From NCBI RefSeq assembly GCF_002950945.1, contig NZ_CP012673.1:8508501-8572500 (forward strand): a stretch of 64,000 nucleotides of DNA. The letters run 5' to 3'. This stretch comes from Sorangium cellulosum (GTDB lineage Bacteria > Myxococcota_A > Polyangia > Polyangiales > Polyangiaceae). The notes below the pieces were generated by a model. It searched no databases and had not been told where the DNA came from. It saw only the letters and a list, made by a program, of their open reading frames with translations. Shown here piece after piece: positions 1 through 8,191 of the stretch; within the stretch, counting starts at the first letter, position 1; every line of letters starts with the position of its first letter. Made by a program: the position numbers and the translations under genes.

Positions 1-937
1 CGGAGGGGATCGCCTCCTGGCGGGCCAGCTCGTTGAAGTCGGAGGTCCCGTACCGATCGATGCGGTCGAGCAGCTGCTCGTAGCCCATGTTGTAGGCCGC
101 GAGCGCGAGGTCCCAGCTGTTGAAGCGCAGGTAGAGATCGCGCAGGTGATGGGCCGCCGCCTGCGTGGCCAGGCGCGGGTTCTTCCGCTGATCCAGGTGC
201 CGCGACTGCTGGAGCCCGTAGACGGCCCCGGTGGCCGGCATGAACTGCCAGAGCCCCACGGCGCCGGCCGGCGATTTCGCCCTCGGGTCGAAGCCGCTCT
301 CGATCATGGCGACCCAGATGAGATCCTCCGGCAGGCGTCGTTCCCTGAGCTCCGCCTGGATCATCTCCTGGTATCGCCCGCTCCGCTTCAGCCACGTCTC
401 GAACATCTGCCGCCCCCGGTCGGTGCGCGTGAAGAAGCGGACGTACTTGAGCGTCCGGCGCGACACGCTGAGCCGGAGGTCCGGCAGCTGCAGCTTCGAG
501 AGCGCATCGGCCCCGGCCGTGTCGAGGTCGTCCACGTCGTCGGCGTAGCTGCCCTCGGCGGAGAACGCGCGCGGCGGCCGCGAGTAGCTCGGCCGGTCCA
601 GCTCGCAGGCGGCGCCCTCCGCGCCCCCGCCGTGCACCGCGGCGTCGCGCAGCCGCGACAGCTCCCGCGACTCGCTCCCCGGCGTCGCCTCGAACCCGCG
701 CGCCGGCGGCGCGTAGGACAGCGGCGGCGCGTACCCCGGCGGCGCGTACCCCGGCGCGGCCCCGAGCGCCCCCAGGGCGGCCGGCGCCATGGGCGCCCCG
801 GCGCGCGCTCCGCCCAGCTGGTAGGTCGCGACCGCCGACTGCACCGACGTGATCGCCGCCTGGGGCGCCGCCATCCCAACCCCGTAGCCAAACGCCAGGG
901 CCGAGACCATGGGGGGGATCTTGTGGACGAGGCTCAT
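1..937 (-). CDS. MltD/Slt-type lytic transglycosylase (C-terminus beyond window)
   Basis: Periplasmic enzyme that cleaves the MurNAc-GlcNAc bond of peptidoglycan. Reading the minus strand from ATG at 937, a hydrophobic N-terminus is followed by a Pro/Ala/Gly/Tyr-rich linker (about residues 40-85) and then a lysozyme-like SLT domain. The domain shows IESGFDPRAKSPAGA with the catalytic Glu at residue 213, then GLWQFMPATG and ALAAYNMGYEQ, the three standard SLT motifs. The gene leaves the left edge after 312 codons, so any LysM repeats typical of MltD cannot be seen. It is divergent from the T6SS FHA gene. A role in opening the wall for the secretion apparatus is possible but only inferred from position. 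Confidence 0.9.
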   Translation of the reverse strand, partial: MSLVHKIPPMVSALAFGYGVGMAAPQAAITSVQSAVATYQLGGARAGAPMAPAALGALGAAPGYAPPGYAPPLSYAPPARGFEATPGSESRELSRLRDAAVHGGGAEGAACELDRPSYSRPPRAFSAEGSYADDVDDLDTAGADALSKLQLPDLRLSVSRRTLKYVRFFTRTDRGRQMFETWLKRSGRYQEMIQAELRERRLPEDLIWVAMIESGFDPRAKSPAGAVGLWQFMPATGAVYGLQQSRHLDQRKNPRLATQAAAHHLRDLYLRFNSWDLALAAYNMGYEQLLDRIDRYGTSDFNELARQEAIPS

Positions 938-1107
938 GTGTGCTCCAAGGTCACACCATGTAGGCAAACAGGTCAACAAACCGGGTGCCGAGGGGGAGGC
1001 TCTGGCGCTCCGGGGTTGTGGTCGGGCCCTCGCATCGAGGGGTCGCGCGGTGCCGGCGGACGTCAGGCACTCCCGTGCGGCGGAGAGGGTCTGCTAGTCT
1101 GCACGAC

Positions 1108-2397
1108 ATGCCGGCGGCGCTCTCGGCCCGCGTGTCCGACACCCAGGCCAACCAAAGCTTCGAAGCTTCGTTCGAGCGCTTCCCTGTCCGGATCGGCAGG
1201 AACCAGCTGAACGATCTCCACATCGACCGGCCGTACATCTCCCAGTTCCACGCGGCGGTGGACATCCGCGACCGTCGGATCCTCGTCCGCGACCTCGGCT
1301 CCACGAACGGGACGATGTTCGCCGGGCACCGGCTGGCGCGCGACACGTCGGTCGACGTGAGCAACCAGCCGGAGATCACGATCGGCCCGATCCAGATCCG
1401 GCTCGCGATCATCGAGGCGCCGCTGAAGTCGGAGCCCCCGAACGACGGCACGCTGCTCGGCACGGGCGGGGAGAACCTCTCCGCGATGCTGCAGCCGCAG
1501 AAGCGCGCCGCGCCTGCCGGCGAGGACCCGTACCTGCGGCAGGTGGTCCCGTACCTGGAGGCGTACCGGACCGCCTGGGCTGCGGTCTACCGGATGATCT
1601 GGGACCACCTGGCGCGCCTCCCGCCCGAGGCGCGCCAGAGCTACCTGCGCCGCCTGGGCGAGGAGCACCCTGCGGTCCTCGTCGAGAAGGACTTCCAGAA
1701 GATCGCGCAGTACTACGGCGTGGACTACCGCACGCTCGGCGAGCTGGCGCCGTCGAACGCCGCCTTCGCGGCGCTCTCCGAGCTGGCGGGCGTGCTCGCG
1801 CCCGGGACGAAGCCCCCGGACGACGTGGCCGGCATCGTCAACTTCGCGCGGCGGCTCCGCGACACGATGGAGGTCTTCCTGAAGTGCTTCGTGAGCCTGC
1901 GCGACGGCTACCAGGAGTTCGAGGCCGAGGTGCTGGCGCGCGATCGTTCCGCGGAGACCGACAAGGTCGCGACCGCGAAGGACGCGAAGGAGCTCGGCAC
2001 GGTCCTGCTCACGCCGGTCGGGGGTCCGGACGCCGCGCGCCAGCTGCACGAGATCTTCGTCGACGTGATGAGCCACCAGATCGCGCTCCTGAACGGCGTG
2101 ATGGGGGGCGTGAGGTCGCTCCTGGTGAAGCTCGCGCCGAAGACGCTCGAGGAGAAGCTGGAGCGCGAGGGCAAGCGGGGCGGCCTGTTTTCCAGCAAGT
2201 ACGAGGAGCTGTGGAAGCTCTACGAGCGCCGCCACGGCGACTACTCGGGCGAGGACAAGGAGACGTTTCGGGAAATATTTGGCGAGCAGTTCTCTCGGGC
2301 GTACGCTGCGAGCGCCGCGGAGGACTATGGGTCATCCGGCGAGCCGGGAAACCGGAACATCCGCTTCCCCGTCTCTGGGAATCCGATCAAACGGTAG
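1108..2397 (+). CDS. tagH: Type VI secretion FHA-domain protein, TagH-like
   Basis: 429 residues. The N-terminal FHA domain (about residues 25-110) shows FPVRIGRN, the ISQFHAAV recognition loop and DLGSTNGT, which bind phosphothreonine. The long C-terminal helical part (VFLKCFVSLRDGYQEF, then MSHQIALLNGVMGGVRSLL and a tail with FREIFGEQFSRAYAA) matches the C-terminal domain typical of T6SS FHA proteins. Family knowledge: TagH/Fha proteins help post-translational control and assembly of T6SS. I chose ATG 1108; the open frame goes back to 985 but those codons do not look coding. It stands upstream of hcp, tssE, tssF and tssG on the same strand. Confidence 0.88.
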   Translation: MPAALSARVSDTQANQSFEASFERFPVRIGRNQLNDLHIDRPYISQFHAAVDIRDRRILVRDLGSTNGTMFAGHRLARDTSVDVSNQPEITIGPIQIRLAIIEAPLKSEPPNDGTLLGTGGENLSAMLQPQKRAAPAGEDPYLRQVVPYLEAYRTAWAAVYRMIWDHLARLPPEARQSYLRRLGEEHPAVLVEKDFQKIAQYYGVDYRTLGELAPSNAAFAALSELAGVLAPGTKPPDDVAGIVNFARRLRDTMEVFLKCFVSLRDGYQEFEAEVLARDRSAETDKVATAKDAKELGTVLLTPVGGPDAARQLHEIFVDVMSHQIALLNGVMGGVRSLLVKLAPKTLEEKLEREGKRGGLFSSKYEELWKLYERRHGDYSGEDKETFREIFGEQFSRAYAASAAEDYGSSGEPGNRNIRFPVSGNPIKR

Positions 2398-2487
2398 CGC
2401 CCCTCGACGGCGGGGCTCTGCGCGGCGAGCCGCGCCTTGGGCACGCCGGACCTCGCTGGAGGCGCAGCCGAACGCGAGGCGCCGTTC

Positions 2488-3180
2488 ATGCGAATCAGGG
2501 AGAAAGTCGTAGCAGCAGGTTGTCTGGCGGTCGCCGCGTGCCTCCTCGCCCCGCGCGAGGCGGCCGCGCAGACGACGGTCGAGCGCGATGAGAACTGGGC
2601 CACGGTCTCGGACGTGAGCCTCGTGCTGGGAACCTCGGTCGTCTTCCTGATGCCGCGCGTCTACTACAGCGATCCCGAGGCCACGGTCGGCTGGAAGGGC
2701 CGCTGGCATTTCTCGGTCCTGGCGCCTGCGATGACGATGACGGCGCTGACGTTGCTCGTGGACCTGCCGATCAAGGGCGCGATTGAGTCGACGCGCCCAG
2801 GTTGCAGCGTCGATGAGACGAAGGCCGCCGTGCTCGGCTCGGGCTGCGAGTCCTTCGGTGGCCCGTCGACGCACGCCTTCGCTTCATGGGGCGCGACGGG
2901 CGCGGGCACGGGAATTTTCCTGGTCGACACGTTCCGCTACTCCTCCGGCCGCTTCAACGCCGGCGGTTTCATCGGCAATGTCGCCTTCCCCCTCACCGCC
3001 TCGGTCGTCACCTCGATCGCCCGCGGCGTCGCTCCCAGCGGCAAGAAGGAGCACGAGACCGCGGGCCAGATCGCGATCGGCGGTGCCACCGGCTTCCTGA
3101 GCGGCCTCGCCATCGGCACCGCCTACGCGTTCCTCCAGCGCCCGAACTGCGGTTACGGCAACGCGCTCTTCTGCTGGTAG
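2488..3180 (+). CDS. Exported PAP2-like multi-pass membrane protein
   Basis: 230 residues. ATG 2488 puts a clear signal peptide at the N-terminus (charged MRIREK, hydrophobic core, then AAAQ). Several later hydrophobic segments follow. Motif one of the phosphatidic acid phosphatase type 2 family, K-x6-RP, is present as IKGAIESTRP; motif two appears as PSTHAF instead of PSGH. The third motif is poor: an Arg and a His in ARGVAPSGKKEH have abnormal spacing and the final Asp is missing. It could be a divergent lipid phosphatase or a family member that has lost activity. The gap after tagH is 90 bp, so co-transcription is plausible. Confidence 0.6.
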   Translation: MRIREKVVAAGCLAVAACLLAPREAAAQTTVERDENWATVSDVSLVLGTSVVFLMPRVYYSDPEATVGWKGRWHFSVLAPAMTMTALTLLVDLPIKGAIESTRPGCSVDETKAAVLGSGCESFGGPSTHAFASWGATGAGTGIFLVDTFRYSSGRFNAGGFIGNVAFPLTASVVTSIARGVAPSGKKEHETAGQIAIGGATGFLSGLAIGTAYAFLQRPNCGYGNALFCW

Positions 3181-3309
3181 CCGCCGCCCCTTGGGCGCCG
3201 CGCGTCTCGTCCGCGCTCCGCGCGGGCGAGGCGCGCGTCCTGCGAGTTCGGCGGGCCCCCGCCCGCCCCCCCGCGCTCCCTCTCCTGCCCCCTGGCCGCC
3301 GCTGCAGTT

Positions 3310-4227
3310 CTAGTCCTGTCCGACGACGCGCTCCCAGAGCGGATCGTTCGACGAGAAGAGCGTATCCCGCTCCACCCGGAGGAACCTCTGGAACTCCACG
3401 CGGCGCAGCTCGCGGTCGCTGTCGCGGTTGCCGTCCTCGTACTTCACGATCTTCACCCGCACCTGCTCCAGCAGCTGAATGCCGTTCGGCTTGTACGAGA
3501 CGTCGGTGCGCAGCATGTAGCGGGCGTAGAGCCCCCGCTCGGTGACGGACGGGACGATGGCGGTCCGCTCCAGGTCGACCGAGGCCGCCTCGATCAGCCG
3601 CCCTCTGCGCGCGAGATAGAAGTGGGCCCGCTGCCGGCAGTCGTCGGGGTCGGGGCAGGTCTTCGTCTCGGCCACGACGAGGTTGTCGTTGCCGAGCCGC
3701 ATCGGCGTCAGCTTGGTCCCCTTCGCCGGCGCGCGGAAGCTGCCGACGCCGAACACGTCCGCGCGATCGCCGGCGGCGCGCACCAGCGCGACGAGCCCGC
3801 CTTCATCGCCGTTCTCGAACGTGAGCGCGCGCAGCCACACGGTGCGGAGCCCCTCCGGCCCGGAGCGGATCTCGACCTCGTCGGGATCGATCTTGCGCGG
3901 CCATCCGGATTTGGAGATGCCGCCGCGCAGCGTCTCGTTGGCGAACACGTAGTGGCCGGTGCAGTCGACGTCGGTCGGCCCGATCCCGCGCTCCTCGTTG
4001 TAGGTGGGGACGATGATCGCCAGCCACTGGTCGGGCTCGAGGGTGCGGACGGCCGCCTTGTTGCCTGCCGCGCGGCGCGCGGGCGGGAGCTGGGCAGTAC
4101 ACACTGGAATCGGGTTCTGCTTGCGCGTCTGCAGCTCCCCGTGCGGCTGCTCGGGGTACGATCCGCAGCCAGCCAGCGCGACAGCAAGACCCAGGCCGAC
4201 GAGGGCGCCGAAGCGAACGATGCTCAC
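3310..4227 (-). CDS. Lipoprotein of unknown function
   Basis: 305 residues with a GTG start at 4227 preceded by GAAGGA. The N-terminus MSIVRFGALVGLGLAVALAGC is a classic lipoprotein signal with the lipidated Cys at residue 21. The mature protein is soluble, with paired cysteines (CTAQ, DCTGHY, TCPDPDDC) suggesting disulfides in the periplasm. I recognise no domain. It lies inside the T6SS locus but on the opposite strand, so a link with secretion is only positional. Confidence 0.8.
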   Translation of the reverse strand: MSIVRFGALVGLGLAVALAGCGSYPEQPHGELQTRKQNPIPVCTAQLPPARRAAGNKAAVRTLEPDQWLAIIVPTYNEERGIGPTDVDCTGHYVFANETLRGGISKSGWPRKIDPDEVEIRSGPEGLRTVWLRALTFENGDEGGLVALVRAAGDRADVFGVGSFRAPAKGTKLTPMRLGNDNLVVAETKTCPDPDDCRQRAHFYLARRGRLIEAASVDLERTAIVPSVTERGLYARYMLRTDVSYKPNGIQLLEQVRVKIVKYEDGNRDSDRELRRVEFQRFLRVERDTLFSSNDPLWERVVGQD

Positions 4228-4280
4228 ACGTCCTTCGTATCACGGCCGGCCTCGGCGAGGCGAGTTCACGACCGATCCGC

Positions 4281-4333
4281 TGGCCGGCCAAGGGTGGCCG
4301 GCCACTTGGCCGGCCAGATGTGTTGGCCGGCCA
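4281..4333. repeat. Four copies of the palindrome TGGCCGGCCA
   Basis: Perfect 10-bp palindromes start at 4281, 4295, 4307 and 4324, so the start-to-start spacings are 14, 12 and 17 bp. They sit between the divergent lipoprotein gene (ends its 5' end at 4227) and hcp. Such clustered palindromes may be operator half-sites, but no cognate regulator is known from the sequence. Confidence 0.85.
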
Positions 4334-4604
4334 CACGCGATCGTCCTGTCGTCCGACGCACGCACCCGCGATGGCTGGAGGGCGGGATCCCCAGGAAAAC
4401 CGCGGCGTTGCCGGCATCGACCACAACGTCTGCGACGTCTCAACACGCGCTTACACCGGCGCCCTCCTTATCGAAGTGACGGAATATTGCGGAAACATCA
4501 AGAACACATGTCGCCCCCTGATCCGGGACACAAAAGTCTTGACGCACCTATATAGGGAGTTACCGTATGGGCTCCCTGAGCTGAACAGGGATGGAGACAC
4601 GATG

Positions 4605-4629
4605 CGAGTCTGGTTGTTGAAGACTCGCG
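4605..4629 (+). promoter_or_regulatory. Hairpin in the presumed hcp 5' leader
   Basis: GCGAGTCT and AGACTCGC form a perfect 8-bp stem around a 9-nt loop, about 95 bp before the hcp start codon. It is not followed by a T-run, so it is not a classical terminator. A role in leader RNA stability or as a protein-binding inverted repeat is inferred only. Confidence 0.45.
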
Positions 4630-4724
4630 ACCTCTACTCCTGAGGGGGCGGGCCATCTGCCAGCGCGCAATGGGGCGTAGACTGAGCCCAGGCGGCGAGC
4701 CCTCGACGGAAAAAGGCAGTGACC

Positions 4725-5252
4725 ATGGCGTTGCAGGCATATCTGAAGCTGACTGGCCAGAAGCAGGGTGAGATCAAGGGCTCGATCACCCAGGCGGGCC
4801 GCAAAGAGAAGATCGGCGTCATCGCGGTGCATCATCAGATCACGAGCCCGCGTGATCCGGCGACCGGGCTGCCCAGCGGCAAGCGCCAGCACAAGCCTCT
4901 CGTCATTACGAAGGAGCTCGACAAGTCGTCTCCCCTCCTGTACCAGGCGCTGGTCACCAACGAGGTCATCAGCGACTGGGAGCTCATGTTCTACTCGTCG
5001 GGCATCTCGGCCCAGAAGGCCATGGGCAACGAGCAGAACCACTACACGATCAAGCTCGTGAACGCGACGATCTCGAACATCGAGTTCTTCATGGAGCACA
5101 CCCGCAAGGCCGCGGCCGGCGGCACGAGCGGGCTCGATCTGCAGGTGCAGACCCCGGAGTACGAGAAGGTCGCCTTCACGTACCAGAAGATCATCTGGAC
5201 CTGGATCGACGGCGGTGTCACGGCGGAGGACGACTGGGAGTCGCCGACGTGA
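4725..5252 (+). CDS. hcp: T6SS inner tube protein Hcp (copy 1)
   Basis: 175 residues. Hcp hexamers stack into the tube expelled by type VI secretion. The start MALQAYLKL, the core HHQITSPRDPATGLPSGKR with HKPLVITKELDKSSP, and the ending VAFTYQKIIWTWIDGG are characteristic of this family. ATG 4725 is chosen because AAAAGGCAG lies just upstream; GTG at 4719 is a less likely alternative. It is followed by an intrinsic terminator, which suggests that this tube protein is also made from a short monocistronic transcript. Confidence 0.93.
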   Translation: MALQAYLKLTGQKQGEIKGSITQAGRKEKIGVIAVHHQITSPRDPATGLPSGKRQHKPLVITKELDKSSPLLYQALVTNEVISDWELMFYSSGISAQKAMGNEQNHYTIKLVNATISNIEFFMEHTRKAAAGGTSGLDLQVQTPEYEKVAFTYQKIIWTWIDGGVTAEDDWESPT

Positions 5253-5285
5253 CCAGCAGCTCCTAGCTGCTGATGTCACACTGCG

Positions 5286-5317
5286 CCGGGCGGCCTTCGG
5301 GTCGCCCGGTTGCGTTT
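5286..5317 (+). terminator. Intrinsic terminator with UUCG tetraloop after hcp copy 1
   Basis: CCGGGCGGCC and GGTCGCCCGG pair over 10 bp (one G-U) around a TTCG tetraloop, followed by TTGCGTTTG. It lies between the two hcp genes, so it probably limits read-through into the second hcp and the sheath/baseplate genes. Confidence 0.8.
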
Positions 5318-5397
5318 GTCGTTCCGAAGCGGGCGGGCTACCGGGGCCGGCCCTGTTCAGAGATTGCCATCACGCGCAGCCGAATCAGAATGCTGGC

Positions 5398-5883
5398 ATG
5401 CCCCTGAACGCCTATCTCAGACTCGCCGGCATACGGCAGGGGCAGGTCAGGGGCTCCGTCACCCAGAAGGGGCGGGAAGGTAGCATCCGGGTGACCGAGG
5501 CGTTCCACGCCCTGGTCGGCCCACGCGACCCGGTGACCGGTCGGCCGACCGGCAAGCGGATGCACAAGCCGTTCGTCGTCATGAAGGACCTCGACAGGTC
5601 CACCCCGATCCTCCTCAGCATCCTCAGCCACAACGAGAGCATCCCCCGCTGGGAGCTGCAGTTCTACCGGTCGGTCGCGATCGGCGTCGAGAAGCCGGTC
5701 TACACGGTCCAGCTCACGAACGCGAACATCGCCAGCATCCAGTTCCACATGCTCAACGTGAGGAACCCGGCGCAGGCGCGCGTGCCGGAGCAGGAGGAGG
5801 TCGCGTTCACGTACGAGAAGATCATCTGGACCTGGAACGAGGGGGGCATCACGGCGGAGGACGACTGGCTCACGCCGCGCTGA
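5398..5883 (+). CDS. hcp: T6SS inner tube protein Hcp (copy 2)
   Basis: 161 residues, paralogous to the gene just upstream. It shares the start MPLNAYLRLAG, the PRDPVTGRPTGKR and HKPFVVMKDLDRSTP loops, and FTYEKIIWTWNEGGITAEDDW at the end, but differs through the middle and is about 14 residues shorter. Two diverged tube proteins side by side suggest either a mixed tube or one copy adapted as an effector chaperone/carrier. The second is inference. It is separated from hcp copy 1 by a terminator and lies 45 bp before tssE. Confidence 0.93.
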   Translation: MPLNAYLRLAGIRQGQVRGSVTQKGREGSIRVTEAFHALVGPRDPVTGRPTGKRMHKPFVVMKDLDRSTPILLSILSHNESIPRWELQFYRSVAIGVEKPVYTVQLTNANIASIQFHMLNVRNPAQARVPEQEEVAFTYEKIIWTWNEGGITAEDDWLTPR

Positions 5884-5928
5884 CGGAGCGGGCTTCCGCT
5901 CGCGGTGCGAGCTGATCTACGATGCGCC

Positions 5929-6348
5929 GTGGCCGGCGCATCCCTCCTCACCCGAATCACCCACGCGGCTGACCCGCACGCGACAGAGCGGCACACGTGG
6001 CGGGATCACGACCTCGAGTCGGCCGTCCTGAGGCACCTCGGCCACATGCTGAACACCCGCCAGGGCAGCTCGCTCACGTGCCCGGACTATGGCCTCATGG
6101 AGGTCTCCGAGGTGCTGCACGAGTTCCCCGAGGCGATCGGCCTGGTGCAGCGCTCGATCAAGAACTGCATCCAGACCTACGAGCCGCGGCTGAAGAACGT
6201 GCAGGTCCGGCACCTGCGGGGCGACGCCATGCAGTCGATGGTCCTCGAGTTCGAGATCACCGCGCAGATCCAGTTCCCCGATGGCCGGCGGCAGGCGCTC
6301 CGGCTCGGCGCTGCGGTCGACCAGAGCGGCAACGTCCGGATGACGTAG
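5929..6348 (+). CDS. tssE: T6SS baseplate subunit TssE (gp25-like)
   Basis: 139 residues from a GTG start at 5929; GTG 5905 is the longest possible start. SLLTRI near the N-terminus, RQGSSLTCPDYGLMEV and the C-terminal strand region match the gp25/TssE lysozyme-like baseplate wedge domain. The protein joins TssF and TssG in the baseplate wedge. There is no clear ribosome-binding site at either candidate start, so translation may depend on the upstream genes. The gap to tssF is 73 bp. Confidence 0.88.
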   Translation: MAGASLLTRITHAADPHATERHTWRDHDLESAVLRHLGHMLNTRQGSSLTCPDYGLMEVSEVLHEFPEAIGLVQRSIKNCIQTYEPRLKNVQVRHLRGDAMQSMVLEFEITAQIQFPDGRRQALRLGAAVDQSGNVRMT

Positions 6349-6421
6349 CTTCCCTCCGGCGGCCGGGCTCGCGGCGGTTGACAGGACCCGGCGCCGGCGG
6401 TCGACTGGCGGTGGCGACAGG

Positions 6422-8191
6422 ATGTTCAACAAGTACTACCAGGACGAGCTCACGTATCTCCGGGACCTGGGGCGGGAGTTCGCCGCCGCCTACCCCGGGA
6501 TCGCGCCCATGCTCGCGGAGCGCGGCGGCGATCCCGACGTCGAGCGGCTGCTCGAGGGCGTCGCGTTCCTGACCGGCAAGATCCGCCAGAAGCTCGACGA
6601 CGAGCTCCCGGAGGTGATCCACTCGGTCGCCTCGCTGCTCTTCCCGCACTACCTCCGCCAGATCCCGGCGACGTCGGTCATCGAGTTCACCCCGCTGCCC
6701 AACGTGGTCCGCGAGAAGCTCGTCGTGGCCCGCCACGCGGAGGTGGGCTCGGTGCCGGTCGACGGCGTGTCGTGCCGCTTCCGGACGACCCAGGACGTCG
6801 AGCTCGTGCCGCTCACGGTGGAGGACGTGCGCGTCGACACGGGCGCGCAGCTCGCGCAGACGCTGCGCATCGAGCTCCGCCTGACCGGGGGCGCCGCGCT
6901 GCCGGGCCTGTCGCTCTCGTCGCTCCGCTTCTACATCCACGGCGAGCGGCGGCTTCAGGACGACCTCCGCCTCTGGGTCGGCGCGCACGTCGACACGGTC
7001 GCGCTCGCCGCGGTGGACGCCGCCGGGCGCGACACGACGATCGCGTCGCTCCCCGCGCGCGCCGTGCGGCTCACCGGCTTCTCCGACGAGGAGGCGCTGA
7101 TCCCGTACCCGAAGACGGTCTACCCCGGATTCCGGCTCTTGCAGGAGTTCTTCACGCTGCCGCAGAAGTTCGCGTTCTTCGAGGTCACGGGCCTCCAGGC
7201 GCTCACCGCGGACCGGGTCTCGGATCGGTTCGCGATCCTGCTCCAGTTCAGGGACGGGCTCCCGCCGGGCACCCGGGTCGGCAGGGACAACCTCCGGCTG
7301 TTCTGCTCGCCGGTCGTGAACCTGTTCGAGCACACGAGCGACCCGATCAAGCCCGAGGCGACGAAGCACGAGTACCTCTGCCGCCCGGCGGGCGCGGCGC
7401 CCGCGGCCTTCGAGATCCACAGCATCGACAAGGTCGTCGGGATCGCCCGGCGCACGAGCCAGCGCGTCGAGATCCCCTCCTTCTTCAGCTTCCAGCACGA
7501 GCTCGATCCCGAGGCCGCCGCGCGCACGATCTTCTACCAGACGCACCTGCGTCCGGCCGCGATCGGCGACGGCATCGACATGTACCTGTCGTTCGGCTCG
7601 CCGCAGGACGCGGGGGCGCTCCCCGAGTTCGACGTGATCAGCATCGAGGCGACGAGCACGAACCGCCGCTTGCCGGCGCAGCTCAAGGTGGGCGACCTCC
7701 GCGTGCCGACGGCGACCTCGCCCGCGGTGGCGAGCTTCACGAACCTCACCGGCGTCACGGCGCCGCTGCCGCCGCCGATGGGGCGCGAGCTGCAGTGGCG
7801 CGTGCTCGCCCACATGGCGATGAGCTACCGCTCGATCACCGAGCTCGAGGTGCTCCGGGCCACGGTCGATCTCTACAACTTCCAGGCGATCGTCGATCGC
7901 CAGGCCGCGCGCGCGAACCAGCTGCGGCTCGCGGCGCTCAAGTCGATCCGGGTGCGGCCGACCGATCGGCTGTACCGGGGCGCGCCCGTGCGCGGCGTGG
8001 CGGTCGACGTCGAGATCGACGAGGGCGGGTTCGTCGGCGAGGGGGAGATGTACCTGTTCGCGACGATCCTCAACGAGATGCTCGGGTCCTACGTCTCGCT
8101 CAACTCGTTCACGCAGCTGACGGTCACCGGCACGAACACACGCGTGGTGCACAAATGGGAGCCGAAGAGCGGCAGCCTGACCCTGATCTGA
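6422..8191 (+). CDS. tssF: T6SS baseplate subunit TssF
   Basis: 589 residues, the usual TssF length. The N-terminus MFNKYYQDELTYLRDLGREF, followed by FAAAYPGIAPMLAERGGDPDVERLLEGVAFL, is the family hallmark. The protein forms the baseplate wedge with TssE and TssG. A GACAGG sequence stands just before the ATG. The last 37 bases overlap the tssG start, so the two proteins are probably produced in a coupled way. Confidence 0.95.
   Translation: MFNKYYQDELTYLRDLGREFAAAYPGIAPMLAERGGDPDVERLLEGVAFLTGKIRQKLDDELPEVIHSVASLLFPHYLRQIPATSVIEFTPLPNVVREKLVVARHAEVGSVPVDGVSCRFRTTQDVELVPLTVEDVRVDTGAQLAQTLRIELRLTGGAALPGLSLSSLRFYIHGERRLQDDLRLWVGAHVDTVALAAVDAAGRDTTIASLPARAVRLTGFSDEEALIPYPKTVYPGFRLLQEFFTLPQKFAFFEVTGLQALTADRVSDRFAILLQFRDGLPPGTRVGRDNLRLFCSPVVNLFEHTSDPIKPEATKHEYLCRPAGAAPAAFEIHSIDKVVGIARRTSQRVEIPSFFSFQHELDPEAAARTIFYQTHLRPAAIGDGIDMYLSFGSPQDAGALPEFDVISIEATSTNRRLPAQLKVGDLRVPTATSPAVASFTNLTGVTAPLPPPMGRELQWRVLAHMAMSYRSITELEVLRATVDLYNFQAIVDRQAARANQLRLAALKSIRVRPTDRLYRGAPVRGVAVDVEIDEGGFVGEGEMYLFATILNEMLGSYVSLNSFTQLTVTGTNTRVVHKWEPKSGSLTLI

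Larger units (their letters stand above)
4228..4724. other. Intergenic region with repeated palindromes and an hcp leader hairpin
   Basis: No gene is visible. The left part carries four TGGCCGGCCA palindromes. The right part is clearly less GC-rich than its surroundings (about 4470-4620), as expected for a promoter region, and holds a hairpin at 4605-4629. I found no convincing sigma-70 or sigma-54 promoter, so the hcp start point is unknown. Confidence 0.6.

Noticed and set aside
4228..4724. Sigma-54 promoter for hcp
   Set aside because: No GG-N10-GC site with a TTGC -12 element was found; the TTGACG near 4539 has no -10 box at proper distance.
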